From assembly GCA_964400405.1 (NCBI GenBank), contig CAYNUO010000008.1, forward strand, positions 1 through 64,000: a DNA stretch of 64,000 bases, in the 5' to 3' direction. This stretch comes from CANKJK01 sp964400405 (GTDB taxonomy: Bacteria > Acidobacteriota > Vicinamibacteria > Vicinamibacterales > UBA2999). The notes below the pieces were generated by a model, which was given only the letters and a program-made list of their open reading frames with translations, made no database searches and was not told the origin of the DNA. Position numbers and translations under genes: made by a program. Every line of letters begins with the position of its first letter. Position 1 is the stretch's first letter. Positions 46,783 to 54,950 of the stretch are shown in pieces.

Positions 46783-48873
46783 ATGACTACGAAAGGACGC
46801 GTTTCCGCCGTCGCAGGACTCGGCCTGGCCGTGATCCTCGCCGCGTCGCTTGGTGGCAGCGTCAGCGCCCGCCAGGGTGGCGCGACGGCCCTCGCCATTG
46901 ACGCCGACGATATTGGTGGCGTCGTTACCGGCCCGAAAGGTCCAGAAGCCGGTGTGTGGGTAATCGCCCAGACGAGCGATCTGCCGACCAAGTTCATCAA
47001 AATCGTGGTCACCGACGATCGCGGCCGCTACCTGCTGCCGGACCTGCCGAAGGCCGGCTATGACGTGTGGGTGCGCGGCTATGGCCTCGTTGACTCGAAC
47101 AAGGTGCGCGCCCTCCCCGGCAAGCGCCTGAACCTCTCCGCTGTGCCCGCGCCAAACGCCAAGGCCGCCGCCGAGTACTACCCGGCCAACTACTGGTACG
47201 CGCTGCTGCAGCCGCCGCCGGCGACCGACTTCCCCGGCAAGGGCACGCGCGGTGCGGGCGCCAACGGCATTCCGGAAGCCCTGAAGAACCAGGGAGCATG
47301 GATCGGCAACATCAAGCAGACCAACGCCTGCACGCAGTGCCACCAGATGGGCAACAAGGCGACGCGTGAGCTCGGGCCGCACCTGGCCGAGTACAAGACC
47401 TCGGTCGAGGCGTGGGACTACCGCGTGCAGATCGGCATCAGCGGCGCGTTCATGAACAGCACGATGGCGCCGCTCGGCCGTGACCGCGCGCTCAAGGTCT
47501 TCGCCGACTGGACGGACCGCATCGCCAAGGGCGAGATTCCGCCCGTGGCGCCGCCGCGTCCCTCCGGCGTGGAGCGCAACATCGTCATCAGCCAGTGGGA
47601 GTGGAACACCAACGCCTTCTTCACGCACGATCTGATCTCGACCAGCCGCGCCAAGCCGACGCTGAACGCCAACGGCCCGGTCTATGGCGTCACGGAGCTT
47701 TCGGGTGACTTCATCACGGTGCTCGATCCGATGAAGCACGCGGACCGCAAGGTCGCCATTCCGGACGAGTTGCCGCCGACCGCGCGCTATGCGTGGGTGC
47801 AGGACGTGCCGATCCCGTCGCCGTACTGGGGTGACGAGCTGATCTGGAAGAGCAAGATCGCGCCGCACAATCCGTGGATGGACGGCAAGGGCCGGGTCTG
47901 GGTCACCACGCGCAACGGCTGCCGGGTGTATGAGCCGAAGACCGAGAAGATGACGCGGGTGCCGGAGTGCGAGATCGGCCACCATCTGCAGATCGACGAC
48001 AACGAGGTCATCTGGGGCGATGGCGGCGGCGCGAACAGCTTCGACATCAAGAAGTGGGAAGCGGGCGATGCCAAGGGCGCGATGAAGCGCTGGCCGGTCG
48101 TGCTCGACATCAACGGCAACGGCAAGCTCGACGAGGGCTACGTGGACGCCCGCGGCACGCTCGACCCGGCCAAGGACAAGGCCTTCAACTTCGGTCAGGC
48201 CTACTCGTCGGTGCCGAACCCGGTGGACGGCTCGGTGTGGACGTCCTACTCGGTGATTCCGGGCGGCATGGCGCGCCTCGACCCGAAGACGGGCCTCTAC
48301 GAGTACTACGAGGTGCCGTACATGGACAGCCGCGCGAAGATCGAGGGCTTCCTGCCGCATGGCGTCGACGTGGACCGTTCGACGGGCGTGATCTGGATGG
48401 CGCTCAACAGCGGTCACTACGCCGAGTTCGACCGGCGCAAGTGCAAGGCGAAGCTGAATGGCCCGGAGGCGACGGGCCGCCACTGCCCGGAAGGCTGGAC
48501 ACTGCACCAGATGCCGGGTCCGCAGTTCAAGGGTGTGGAGACTTCCGGCTCGGCAGACTCCTACTACCTGAACTGGGTGGACTGGTTCAACGCATCGGGC
48601 TTCGGCAACAACACGCCGATGGCCAACGGGAGTTCGTCCGACGCGCTCTACGCGCGCGTGAACGGCAAGTTCGTGACGATGCGCGTGCCGTATCCGATGG
48701 GCTTCCACTCGCGCGGCATGGATGGCCGTATCGACGACCCGAACGGCGGCTGGAAGGGCCGGGGCATCTGGACGACCCACGCCGGCCAGTCGGGCTGGCA
48801 CCAGGAAGGCGGCAAGAGCGAGCGCCCGAAGGTCATCAAGTTCCAGATCCGCAATACGCCGCTCGACAAGTAA
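46783..48873 (+). CDS. Periplasmic carboxypeptidase-regulatory / c-type cytochrome / propeller protein, copy 1
   Basis: The 696-residue product has a signal peptide (about residues 1-31, ending VSARQ), a carboxypeptidase-regulatory-like beta-sandwich (about 38-110, GVVTGPKGPEAGVWVIAQ and DDRGRYLLPDLPKAGYDVWV), and a single heme-c motif CTQCH (C183, C186, H187) with methionines in AFMNSTMAPLG as possible axial ligands. Residues about 260-690 contain repeated DGxGxVWxxxxxGxxxxDPKT units like a Vgb/NHL beta-propeller. A dockerin-like DINGNGKLDE loop (D442) and two cysteine pairs are shared with copy 2. An AAAGGAG site precedes ATG 46783, and a terminator follows. I do not recognise a characterised member. 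Confidence 0.8.
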   Translation: MTTKGRVSAVAGLGLAVILAASLGGSVSARQGGATALAIDADDIGGVVTGPKGPEAGVWVIAQTSDLPTKFIKIVVTDDRGRYLLPDLPKAGYDVWVRGYGLVDSNKVRALPGKRLNLSAVPAPNAKAAAEYYPANYWYALLQPPPATDFPGKGTRGAGANGIPEALKNQGAWIGNIKQTNACTQCHQMGNKATRELGPHLAEYKTSVEAWDYRVQIGISGAFMNSTMAPLGRDRALKVFADWTDRIAKGEIPPVAPPRPSGVERNIVISQWEWNTNAFFTHDLISTSRAKPTLNANGPVYGVTELSGDFITVLDPMKHADRKVAIPDELPPTARYAWVQDVPIPSPYWGDELIWKSKIAPHNPWMDGKGRVWVTTRNGCRVYEPKTEKMTRVPECEIGHHLQIDDNEVIWGDGGGANSFDIKKWEAGDAKGAMKRWPVVLDINGNGKLDEGYVDARGTLDPAKDKAFNFGQAYSSVPNPVDGSVWTSYSVIPGGMARLDPKTGLYEYYEVPYMDSRAKIEGFLPHGVDVDRSTGVIWMALNSGHYAEFDRRKCKAKLNGPEATGRHCPEGWTLHQMPGPQFKGVETSGSADSYYLNWVDWFNASGFGNNTPMANGSSSDALYARVNGKFVTMRVPYPMGFHSRGMDGRIDDPNGGWKGRGIWTTHAGQSGWHQEGGKSERPKVIKFQIRNTPLDK

Positions 48874-48909
48874 GCGTCCGGCGGCACCAGCCGCCTGGCG
48901 GCAGTTCAA

Positions 48910-48941
48910 GGGGCGGGTCCATCGGACCCGCCCCTTTTTTT
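48910..48941 (+). terminator. Rho-independent terminator between the two propeller/cytochrome paralogues
   Basis: A perfect 11-bp stem (GGGGCGGGTCC / GGACCCGCCCC, 3-nt loop) is followed by seven Ts, 37 bp after the stop of copy 1. It shows that copy 2 has its own promoter. Confidence 0.95.
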
Positions 48942-48967
48942 GTCGTTCCTTCGCTCCCTATCCCTGC

Positions 48968-48984
48968 GACGTTCTGAAACGTCA
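48968..48984 (+). promoter_or_regulatory. Palindrome GACGTT-CTGA-AACGTC upstream of the second propeller/cytochrome gene
   Basis: A perfect 6-bp inverted repeat with a 4-nt spacer, extended to CTGAAACGTCA, the 11-mer also found before copy 1. It lies 90 bp before ATG 49064, compatible with an operator. Binding protein unknown. Confidence 0.45.
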
Positions 48985-49063
48985 TCACACGAGCGCCTGT
49001 GCTATTCGTATTGGGCTTTCCGGCGTTCGTTGTCCCGGGCCTACCTCTGAGAAGGAGCACAGC

Positions 49064-51142
49064 ATGGCGAGTCATCCCCGTACCGCGCGTTTCGCGGCCG
49101 GTATCGCATTGGCGGTCCTCGTGGCCGCAGTGGCGGTCGTCAACGCACGGCAAGGTGCCACGTCCGCCGTCGCGATCGACGCTGACGACATCGGCGGCGT
49201 CGTCACAGGCCCCAAGGGCCCCGAAGCGGGCGTCTGGGTGATCGCCCAGACGGGCGACCTGCCCACCAAGTACATCCGGATCGTGGTGACCGACGACCGC
49301 GGCCGCTACGTACTGCCCGACCTGCCGAAGGCCGGCTACGACGTGTGGGTCCGCGGCTACGGGCTGGTCGACTCGCCGAAGGTCAAGGCGCAGCCCGGCA
49401 AGGCGCTGAACCTGACCGCCGTGCCGGCGCCGAACGCGAAGGCCGCCGCGGAGTACTACCCGGCCAACTACTGGTATTCCCTTTTGCAGCCACCGCCGAA
49501 GACCGACTTCCCCGGCACGGGCCGCGCCGGCAACGGCATCCCCGAGCAGAACCAGACGCAGGGCTCGTGGCTCGGCAACATCAAGATGACCAACGCGTGT
49601 ACGCAGTGTCACCAGATGGGCACCAAGATCACGCGCGAGCTCACGGCGAGCCAGAAGGCGACGTTCAAGACGTCGGTCGAGGCCTGGGAGCACCGCGTGC
49701 TCATCGGCATCAGCGGTACCTTCATGAACAGCACGCTGGCGCCGCTCGGCCGGCAGCGGGCGCTGAAAGTGTTCGCCGACTGGACCGACCGCATCGCCAA
49801 AGGGGAACTCCCGCCCGTGCCACCCCGTCCGTCCGGCGTCGAGCGCAACCTCGTCGTCACGCAGTGGGAGTGGGCGAACGCGAAGCGCTTCGTCCATGAC
49901 GAGATCACGACCGACCGCCGCAACCCGACGGTCAACGCCTACGGTCCGGTGGTGGGTGTCGAGGAACTGAGCGGCGACTTCATCGCCGTACTCGATCCCG
50001 TCAAGCACACCGACAAGGAAATCCCGGTCCCGGCCAACGACCCGACCGCGAAGGCGACCTGGTCCGACTCGATTCCGAACACGTCCGAGTTCTGGGGCGA
50101 CGAACTGATCTGGGCCGCGAAGGTGGCGCCGCACAACCCGATGTTCGACAAGAAGGGCCGGGTCTGGATCACCGCGCGCGGCGGCTGCCGCGTCTACGAC
50201 CCGAAGACGGACAAGGTGACGCAGATCAAGGGTTGCCCGGTCGGCCACCATCTGCAGTTCGCGGATGACGACGTCCTCTGGGGCGACGGCGGCGGCGGCG
50301 CGTGGTTCGACACGAAGGTCTGGGATGCCACCGGGGACGAGAAGAAGGCGGCCGGCGTGATCGTGCGCGTGCGCGACGCCAACGGCAACGGCAAGCTCGA
50401 CGCCGGCTGGGTCGACGCGAAGGCGAAGGTCGACTCCACGAAGGACCAGGCGCTCGACCCGGGCCAGGCCTATTCGGTGATCCCGAACCCGATCGACGGC
50501 TCGGTCTGGATCTCCTACTCGAACATCCCGGGCGGCATCATGCGCTACGACCCGAAGACGAAGCTCTCGGAGTGGTACGAACCGCCGTACATGAACAAGA
50601 ACGCGAAGATCCAGGGCTACCTGCCGCACGGCATCGACGTCGACCGGAGCACGGGCGTCATCTGGACCGGCCTCAACAGCGGGCACTACGCGGAGTTCGA
50701 CCGCCGCAAGTGCAAGGCGCCGCTGGCCGGGCCGGCCGCGACCGGCCAGCACTGCCCCGAGGGCTGGACGTTGCACAAGGCGCCGGGCCCCAACTTCAAG
50801 ACGGTCGAGGACTCGGGCACGTCCGACTCCTACTACCTGAACTGGGTCGACTGGTACAACACGTCCGGCCTGGGCGACAACACGCCGTTCCTCGTCGGCA
50901 GCACGTCGGATTCGCTGATGGGGTTCGTCAACGGGCAGTGGGTGGTCCTGCGCGTGCCGTACCCGCTCGGCTACCACCCGCGCGGCATGGATGGCCGCAT
51001 CGACGACCCGAAGGCCGGCTGGAAGGGTCGCGGCCTGTGGTCGACGCACGCGGCGCAGGCGACGTGGCACCAGGAGGGCGGCAAGAGCGAGCGGCCCAAG
51101 GTGATCCACTTCCAGCTGCGTCCGAATCCGCTCGCGAAGTGA
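49064..51142 (+). CDS. Periplasmic carboxypeptidase-regulatory / c-type cytochrome / propeller protein, copy 2
   Basis: The 692-residue product is colinear with copy 1 and identical at most positions: signal peptide (about 1-29, ending VNARQ), carboxypeptidase-regulatory-like domain (DDIGGVVTGPKGPEAGVWV), heme-c motif CTQCH (C179, C182, H183) and the same propeller-like repeats, cysteine pairs and DANGNGKLDA loop. The main differences are in the linkers (residues 148-160) and in the loops of the propeller. ATG 49064 is chosen because GAAGGAG lies 7 nt upstream and the signal peptide starts there; the frame is open farther back but unsupported. A degraded third copy follows. Confidence 0.8.
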   Translation: MASHPRTARFAAGIALAVLVAAVAVVNARQGATSAVAIDADDIGGVVTGPKGPEAGVWVIAQTGDLPTKYIRIVVTDDRGRYVLPDLPKAGYDVWVRGYGLVDSPKVKAQPGKALNLTAVPAPNAKAAAEYYPANYWYSLLQPPPKTDFPGTGRAGNGIPEQNQTQGSWLGNIKMTNACTQCHQMGTKITRELTASQKATFKTSVEAWEHRVLIGISGTFMNSTLAPLGRQRALKVFADWTDRIAKGELPPVPPRPSGVERNLVVTQWEWANAKRFVHDEITTDRRNPTVNAYGPVVGVEELSGDFIAVLDPVKHTDKEIPVPANDPTAKATWSDSIPNTSEFWGDELIWAAKVAPHNPMFDKKGRVWITARGGCRVYDPKTDKVTQIKGCPVGHHLQFADDDVLWGDGGGGAWFDTKVWDATGDEKKAAGVIVRVRDANGNGKLDAGWVDAKAKVDSTKDQALDPGQAYSVIPNPIDGSVWISYSNIPGGIMRYDPKTKLSEWYEPPYMNKNAKIQGYLPHGIDVDRSTGVIWTGLNSGHYAEFDRRKCKAPLAGPAATGQHCPEGWTLHKAPGPNFKTVEDSGTSDSYYLNWVDWYNTSGLGDNTPFLVGSTSDSLMGFVNGQWVVLRVPYPLGYHPRGMDGRIDDPKAGWKGRGLWSTHAAQATWHQEGGKSERPKVIHFQLRPNPLAK

Positions 51143-51194
51143 TCTGACGAAGTCAGGGAACTGTAAGGAAGATCCGCGGTATTCCTAGTGGAGA

Positions 51195-51272
51195 CACTTG
51201 GAGCAGCCGACGTGGCACCAGGCGGGCGGCAACAGCGAGTATCAGCCTGGACGGATGCAGGTGTTCCAGGAA
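51195..51272 (+). pseudogene. Remnant of a third propeller/cytochrome paralogue (C-terminal fragment)
   Basis: In the gap after copy 2, a 26-codon stretch translates as RHLEQPTWHQAGGNSEYQPG and then RMQVFQE. This aligns with the C-terminal ends of both intact copies (QATWHQEGGKSERPKVIHFQ in copy 2). It has no start and no preceding domain, so I read it as the tail of a decayed third copy, or the trace of the duplication that formed this array. The match is short, so coincidence is not fully excluded. Confidence 0.6.
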
Positions 51273-51325
51273 CGGAAGCGTCGGGGCCCACTTCGGGGTC
51301 CTGACTTTGAAGACGGAGACACGCG

Positions 51326-51736
51326 ATGCGCGCAATGCTGAATGGTTTGTTCGTGATGCTCATGGCCGCCTCTGTGGCGGTGGCCATCACCGCGCAGGAG
51401 AAGCGCGGTGGCAACCCGGAGGCCGCCAAGCTCAAGAACCCTGTCGCGATGTCACCGGAGTCGATCGCGGCCGGCGAGGCCATCTACATGAAGCGGTGCC
51501 GCGGCTGCCACAGCCGTGACCTCACGGGCGGTCCGCCGAAGGAAGCCGGCGACCACGAAGCGTCGAACCTGGTCGATGACAAGTGGGATCACGGCGGGAC
51601 GGACGGCGAGATCTACCACGTCATCCGCAACGGCGTGCCGCCCGAACTCGTGATGGAACCGTGGGACGACCGCATCAACGAGACGGAGACCTGGCACCTG
51701 GTCAACTTCATCCGCTCGAAGGCTCTGAAGCAGTAG
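51326..51736 (+). CDS. Small periplasmic c-type cytochrome
   Basis: The 136-residue product has a signal peptide (MRAMLNGLFVMLMAASVAVAI) and one heme-c motif CRGCH (C58, C61, H62). A methionine in ELVMEPWDDRINETE (about residue 111) is a likely axial ligand, and the C-terminal helix (TWHLVNFIRSKA) is typical of monoheme cytochromes. It follows the two large heme proteins and is the natural candidate for passing electrons from or to them, but no terminal enzyme is nearby. ATG 51326 follows a GGAG element. Confidence 0.88.
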   Translation: MRAMLNGLFVMLMAASVAVAITAQEKRGGNPEAAKLKNPVAMSPESIAAGEAIYMKRCRGCHSRDLTGGPPKEAGDHEASNLVDDKWDHGGTDGEIYHVIRNGVPPELVMEPWDDRINETETWHLVNFIRSKALKQ

Positions 51737-51752
51737 GTCGGGACAGTCGGCC

Positions 51753-52052
51753 GTGGCCGCCTACATCCTTCTGAACATCGACGTCACCGACCCGGAACGC
51801 TACGCGGACTACGCGAAGCTGGCTCCGGGCACGGTGGCGCAGTACGGTGGCCGTTATCTCGCCAGGGGCGGCCGCGCGGAAACGCTCGAAGGCAGCATCC
51901 CGGCGAAACGCGTCGTCGTGCTGGAGTTCGACTCCGCGGACCAGGCGAAGGCCTGGCTCAACTCCCCGGAGTACTCGGCCGCGAAGGCCATCCGCCACAG
52001 CGCGTCGACCAGCAGCGTGTTGCTGGTCGAAGGTCTCGCGCCCACCGCGTAG
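51753..52052 (+). CDS. DUF1330 family protein
   Basis: This 99-residue protein has a dimeric alpha-beta barrel pattern: AAYILLNIDVTDPERYADYAK, GGRYLARGG, RVVVLEFDSADQAKAWLNSP and EYSAAKAIRHSAS. These are DUF1330 motifs. No signal peptide, so it is cytoplasmic. Start GTG 51753 lies 16 bp after the cytochrome gene and may be cotranscribed with it. Function is unknown; the fold includes heme- and substrate-binding members, but nothing here shows which. Confidence 0.85.
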   Translation: MAAYILLNIDVTDPERYADYAKLAPGTVAQYGGRYLARGGRAETLEGSIPAKRVVVLEFDSADQAKAWLNSPEYSAAKAIRHSASTSSVLLVEGLAPTA

Positions 52053-52056
52053 CGGT

Positions 52057-52557
52057 CTACGGCAGCACGGCGGACGCGAGCCCGCCGAACCCCACCGCGT
52101 TGGTCGACGTGGTGTCTCCCATCAGCGCCCGCCGCAGATAGCCCGCCTGTCCGATGTGGAAGGACAGATGCGTGGCCAGGTGCAGCAGGAACAACCCCGC
52201 CGGCAGGCGCATCCCGTTCGGCACGTACTCGAACACCGCGTCGAGCGTCGACGCCGGCACCGTGGGCAGCACCCTCGCGACAACCTCCCGCGTGCGGGCG
52301 ATCTCGGCCTTCAGCTCGGCGCGCGGGATGCCGCGCGCCGCGAACTCGTGCTCCCGGTTCCGGACGTAACCTGACCCGCCCAGCTTCGCGCCGATGAAGT
52401 GCTGCAGGTTGCCGCACAGGTGCAGCGCGATGGACCCTGCCGAGTTCGAGATGCCAGGCACCGTGGCCCAGACGCTGGCGTCGTCGGGGAACAGGTCCAG
52501 CTCCTTGCCGAGGTCATCCAGCTCGCGGCACATCACCAGCGTCAGCCACTGCACCAT
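52057..52557 (-). CDS. DinB-like four-helix protein
   Basis: The predicted protein has 166 residues. It has the four-helix DinB/YfiT-like pattern: an N-terminal helix (VQWLTLVMCRELDDLGKEL), ALHLCGNLQHFIGAKLGGSG with the first conserved histidine, and LFLLHLATHLSFHIGQAGYLRR with the clustered histidines of the metal site. Many members are thiol-dependent transferases, but substrates are unknown. ATG 52557 forms TGATG with the M1 peptidase stop (a GTG at 52560 is an alternative). It is cotranscribed with the peptidase gene upstream. Confidence 0.8.
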   Translation of the reverse strand: MVQWLTLVMCRELDDLGKELDLFPDDASVWATVPGISNSAGSIALHLCGNLQHFIGAKLGGSGYVRNREHEFAARGIPRAELKAEIARTREVVARVLPTVPASTLDAVFEYVPNGMRLPAGLFLLHLATHLSFHIGQAGYLRRALMGDTTSTNAVGFGGLASAVLP

Positions 52558-54950
52558 CACGTCCGGCTCCCTTCTTCATGCGCGGCCACGTCCGTCGTGC
52601 CGCTGTTCCGAGAATAACTCCCGCGCCGCGTCGTCCGTCGCAGGTCGTCAGCCGCCTCGAGCACGAGGCGACGGTGGAATGCCGTCAGGGCATCGAGCGT
52701 CAGCACGCGCTCCACTTCATCGGCCGCGCCGGCGCTGGTGTGCCCGCGCAGCACCGCGTGCGCCCACCGCCGCGGCAGAAAGATATCGCCGGTGGCCTGG
52801 GCCGCGGGCAGAAGACGCAGGCAGGGCCCGATCAACGGCACCGCGTCCGTGCCCCTCAGCGGATGGTGCATCCAGGCGAGCGCGTCGAGCATCCAGACTT
52901 CGGGCTGGTGGCGCCCAGGCCCGGCGAACCCGTCGACCATCGCACGATGCCCGGCACGGTCGGCGTGCAGCGCCGGCGCGAGATAGTCGAGACGGGCACG
53001 CGCTCCGGCATCCGTCACGCGGCCGCGCTGCACGCCCAGCACCGCGGAGGCCCGCTCGCCGTCGAGAACGCAGAGCGCTTCCGCGAGCGCGATCTCGTCG
53101 AGCGGCCCGAGTGCCTGTCCGAGACACGCGCGGGCGCTCCACACGTCGTGAAGCCACGCGACGCCGTCCGGTGTCGACGTCAGCCCGGACAGCCGTCCGA
53201 GCCAGGCCCGACGCTCCTCGCGGTGGCTTGACGATGTCAGCGCGGCACGGCACATCCGCTCGACGTCCGGCGCGAGCGCATGGCGGTCGTCGTCGGGCAG
53301 CCAGCGCCAGAACACGCGGTGCAGCAGTGCCGCCAGCCAGTCTCGCAGCAGCCGCTCACCTTCGGCCGGCACGCGCTCCAGCAGCGCGGCCGCGAAGCGC
53401 CGGGCCGGCAGCACGCCGTCGCAGACCGCCTCCCACAGCGCCATCCACGACACGGCTCGCTGCTCCGGGTCCGCGATGCGGTCGAGCGTGGCCGCGCCAC
53501 TGCGTGCGTCGAGCAGGTCGCGCGCACCGGTGGCGTCCAGCACGACGCGGCCGTAGTGCGCGGGCGGCCAGGCCTGCGGCAGACTGATGTCCGGCCGACC
53601 GGCCGTCTCAATCCAACCGTCCGACCATGCAGCGAGCGGCTGCCCGTGCACCAGCTCGCAGCCACGGCGCAGCTCGGGCCAGCCTGCTGCACGCCACGCG
53701 TGGTCGCGCAGGTACGCGCGCACCGCCGTCCGGAATCGCGCCTCCCCCATCCGCCGCTCCAGATCCCGGAAGGCGATCGGGCTCTTCTGATACGCGATCG
53801 GCCCGTAGAGCTCGCTCGCGCGGGCCAGGTTGTCGAGCGGCTGGCGGATGGGATGGGCGCCCTCGGTGCGGTCGACGTCATACGCCGACGGGTAATGCGC
53901 CAGATAGAAACGGAGCCGCGCCGCCGCGTCGGACTCGCGACCAGCCAGGACCTTCTCCGCCATCAGGTTGGCGAAGACTTCCTTCAGCCAGACGTCGTCG
54001 AACCACGGCATCGTCACCAGGTTCCCGAACCACATGTGCGCCGTTTCGTGGGCGATCAGGTGCGCGCGGTTGCGCTGCTCCTCCGCCGTCGCGGCCTCGG
54101 GCAGCAGCAACGACGCCTCCTGATAGAACACCGCACCCGGATGCTCCATCCCACCGAACTGGAACGACGGCACGAGCAGCAGGTCGAATGCGCCGAACGG
54201 ATACGGAACGCCGGTGTACTCCTCCAGCCAGTCGAGCGCGGCGGCGTGCAGGTCCGCGACCGCCGGCAGGTTCCGGGCAACGCGCGCCGCGTCGTCGCAG
54301 GCATGGAACACGCGGAACCGCCACCGGCCGGAGCGGACGGCCTCCTGACGCAGGCGTCCCGCGGCGAACGCGATCAGATACGTGGAGATCGGCGGCGTCT
54401 CCTGGAAGCGATGGATCCGGCCGTCAGGCTCCTCGACCTCCACGCCGTTCGCCACGGCGCTCCACCCCTCAGGCAGGTCGAGGCGCAGCGACACCCTGGC
54501 TTTCAGGTCCGGCTGGTCGAAGCAGGGGAACAGCGTGTGGGCGCGGGCCGGTACGAAGAGTGTGTAGAGGAAGCCGTCGCGGTGATGCACAGCCGCGTCG
54601 ACGGCCGTGAAGCGCACCGTCAGCGCGTTGCGGCCGGCCACGGTCCGGTCCGCACCGATCACGATGTGGCTGTGAACGGCGGTGAACGGCACCGGCCCGC
54701 CGGCGCACTGCACGGCACGTACGTCTCCGGCGGCACCGGCAAAGTCGACGACGACCCGCGCCGCCTCGCGCAGCTCGAAGCCGATGTGCACCTCGCCGTC
54801 GATCGGCGCGCCGCCGGCCTCACCGATGCGGAGCTGCAGCGCGTAGGTGACGTCGCTGATGACCGCGGCCCGCTCGCGCGCCAGCGCGTGGTTGACGCCG
54901 GGGGCGAGCGGATCGGCCGCGCCGGTCAGTGTGTCTTCCGGTACGCCCAC
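52557..54950 (-). CDS. M1 family metallo-aminopeptidase
   Basis: The predicted 797-residue enzyme removes N-terminal residues from peptides. The exopeptidase signature FGGMEHPGAVFY and the zinc motif HETAHMWFGNLVTMP (HExxH) with its third ligand in VWLKEVFANLM are present, followed by an alpha-helical C-terminal domain. The layout is that of the PepN/ERAP type with no evident signal peptide, so it is probably cytoplasmic. GTG 54950 is the likely start; it overlaps the SDR stop by 25 bp, and a longer frame inside the SDR gene has no conserved residues. Confidence 0.88.
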   Translation of the reverse strand: MGVPEDTLTGAADPLAPGVNHALARERAAVISDVTYALQLRIGEAGGAPIDGEVHIGFELREAARVVVDFAGAAGDVRAVQCAGGPVPFTAVHSHIVIGADRTVAGRNALTVRFTAVDAAVHHRDGFLYTLFVPARAHTLFPCFDQPDLKARVSLRLDLPEGWSAVANGVEVEEPDGRIHRFQETPPISTYLIAFAAGRLRQEAVRSGRWRFRVFHACDDAARVARNLPAVADLHAAALDWLEEYTGVPYPFGAFDLLLVPSFQFGGMEHPGAVFYQEASLLLPEAATAEEQRNRAHLIAHETAHMWFGNLVTMPWFDDVWLKEVFANLMAEKVLAGRESDAAARLRFYLAHYPSAYDVDRTEGAHPIRQPLDNLARASELYGPIAYQKSPIAFRDLERRMGEARFRTAVRAYLRDHAWRAAGWPELRRGCELVHGQPLAAWSDGWIETAGRPDISLPQAWPPAHYGRVVLDATGARDLLDARSGAATLDRIADPEQRAVSWMALWEAVCDGVLPARRFAAALLERVPAEGERLLRDWLAALLHRVFWRWLPDDDRHALAPDVERMCRAALTSSSHREERRAWLGRLSGLTSTPDGVAWLHDVWSARACLGQALGPLDEIALAEALCVLDGERASAVLGVQRGRVTDAGARARLDYLAPALHADRAGHRAMVDGFAGPGRHQPEVWMLDALAWMHHPLRGTDAVPLIGPCLRLLPAAQATGDIFLPRRWAHAVLRGHTSAGAADEVERVLTLDALTAFHRRLVLEAADDLRRTTRRGSYSRNSGTTDVAAHEEGSRT

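Noticed and set aside
48106..48135. EF-hand calcium site in the heme-protein propeller (DINGNGKLDE)
   Set aside because: The loop has the first Asp and Asn/Gly pattern but not the final acidic residue of a canonical EF-hand, so I describe it only as dockerin-like.
46756..51109. Very long antisense open frames (about 717 and 757 codons, minus strand) opposite the two heme-protein genes
   Set aside because: High-GC codon structure keeps the opposite strand open. Their translations are low-complexity Arg/Val/Asp-rich, have no motif, and the plus-strand frames carry signal peptides, heme motifs and a terminator.
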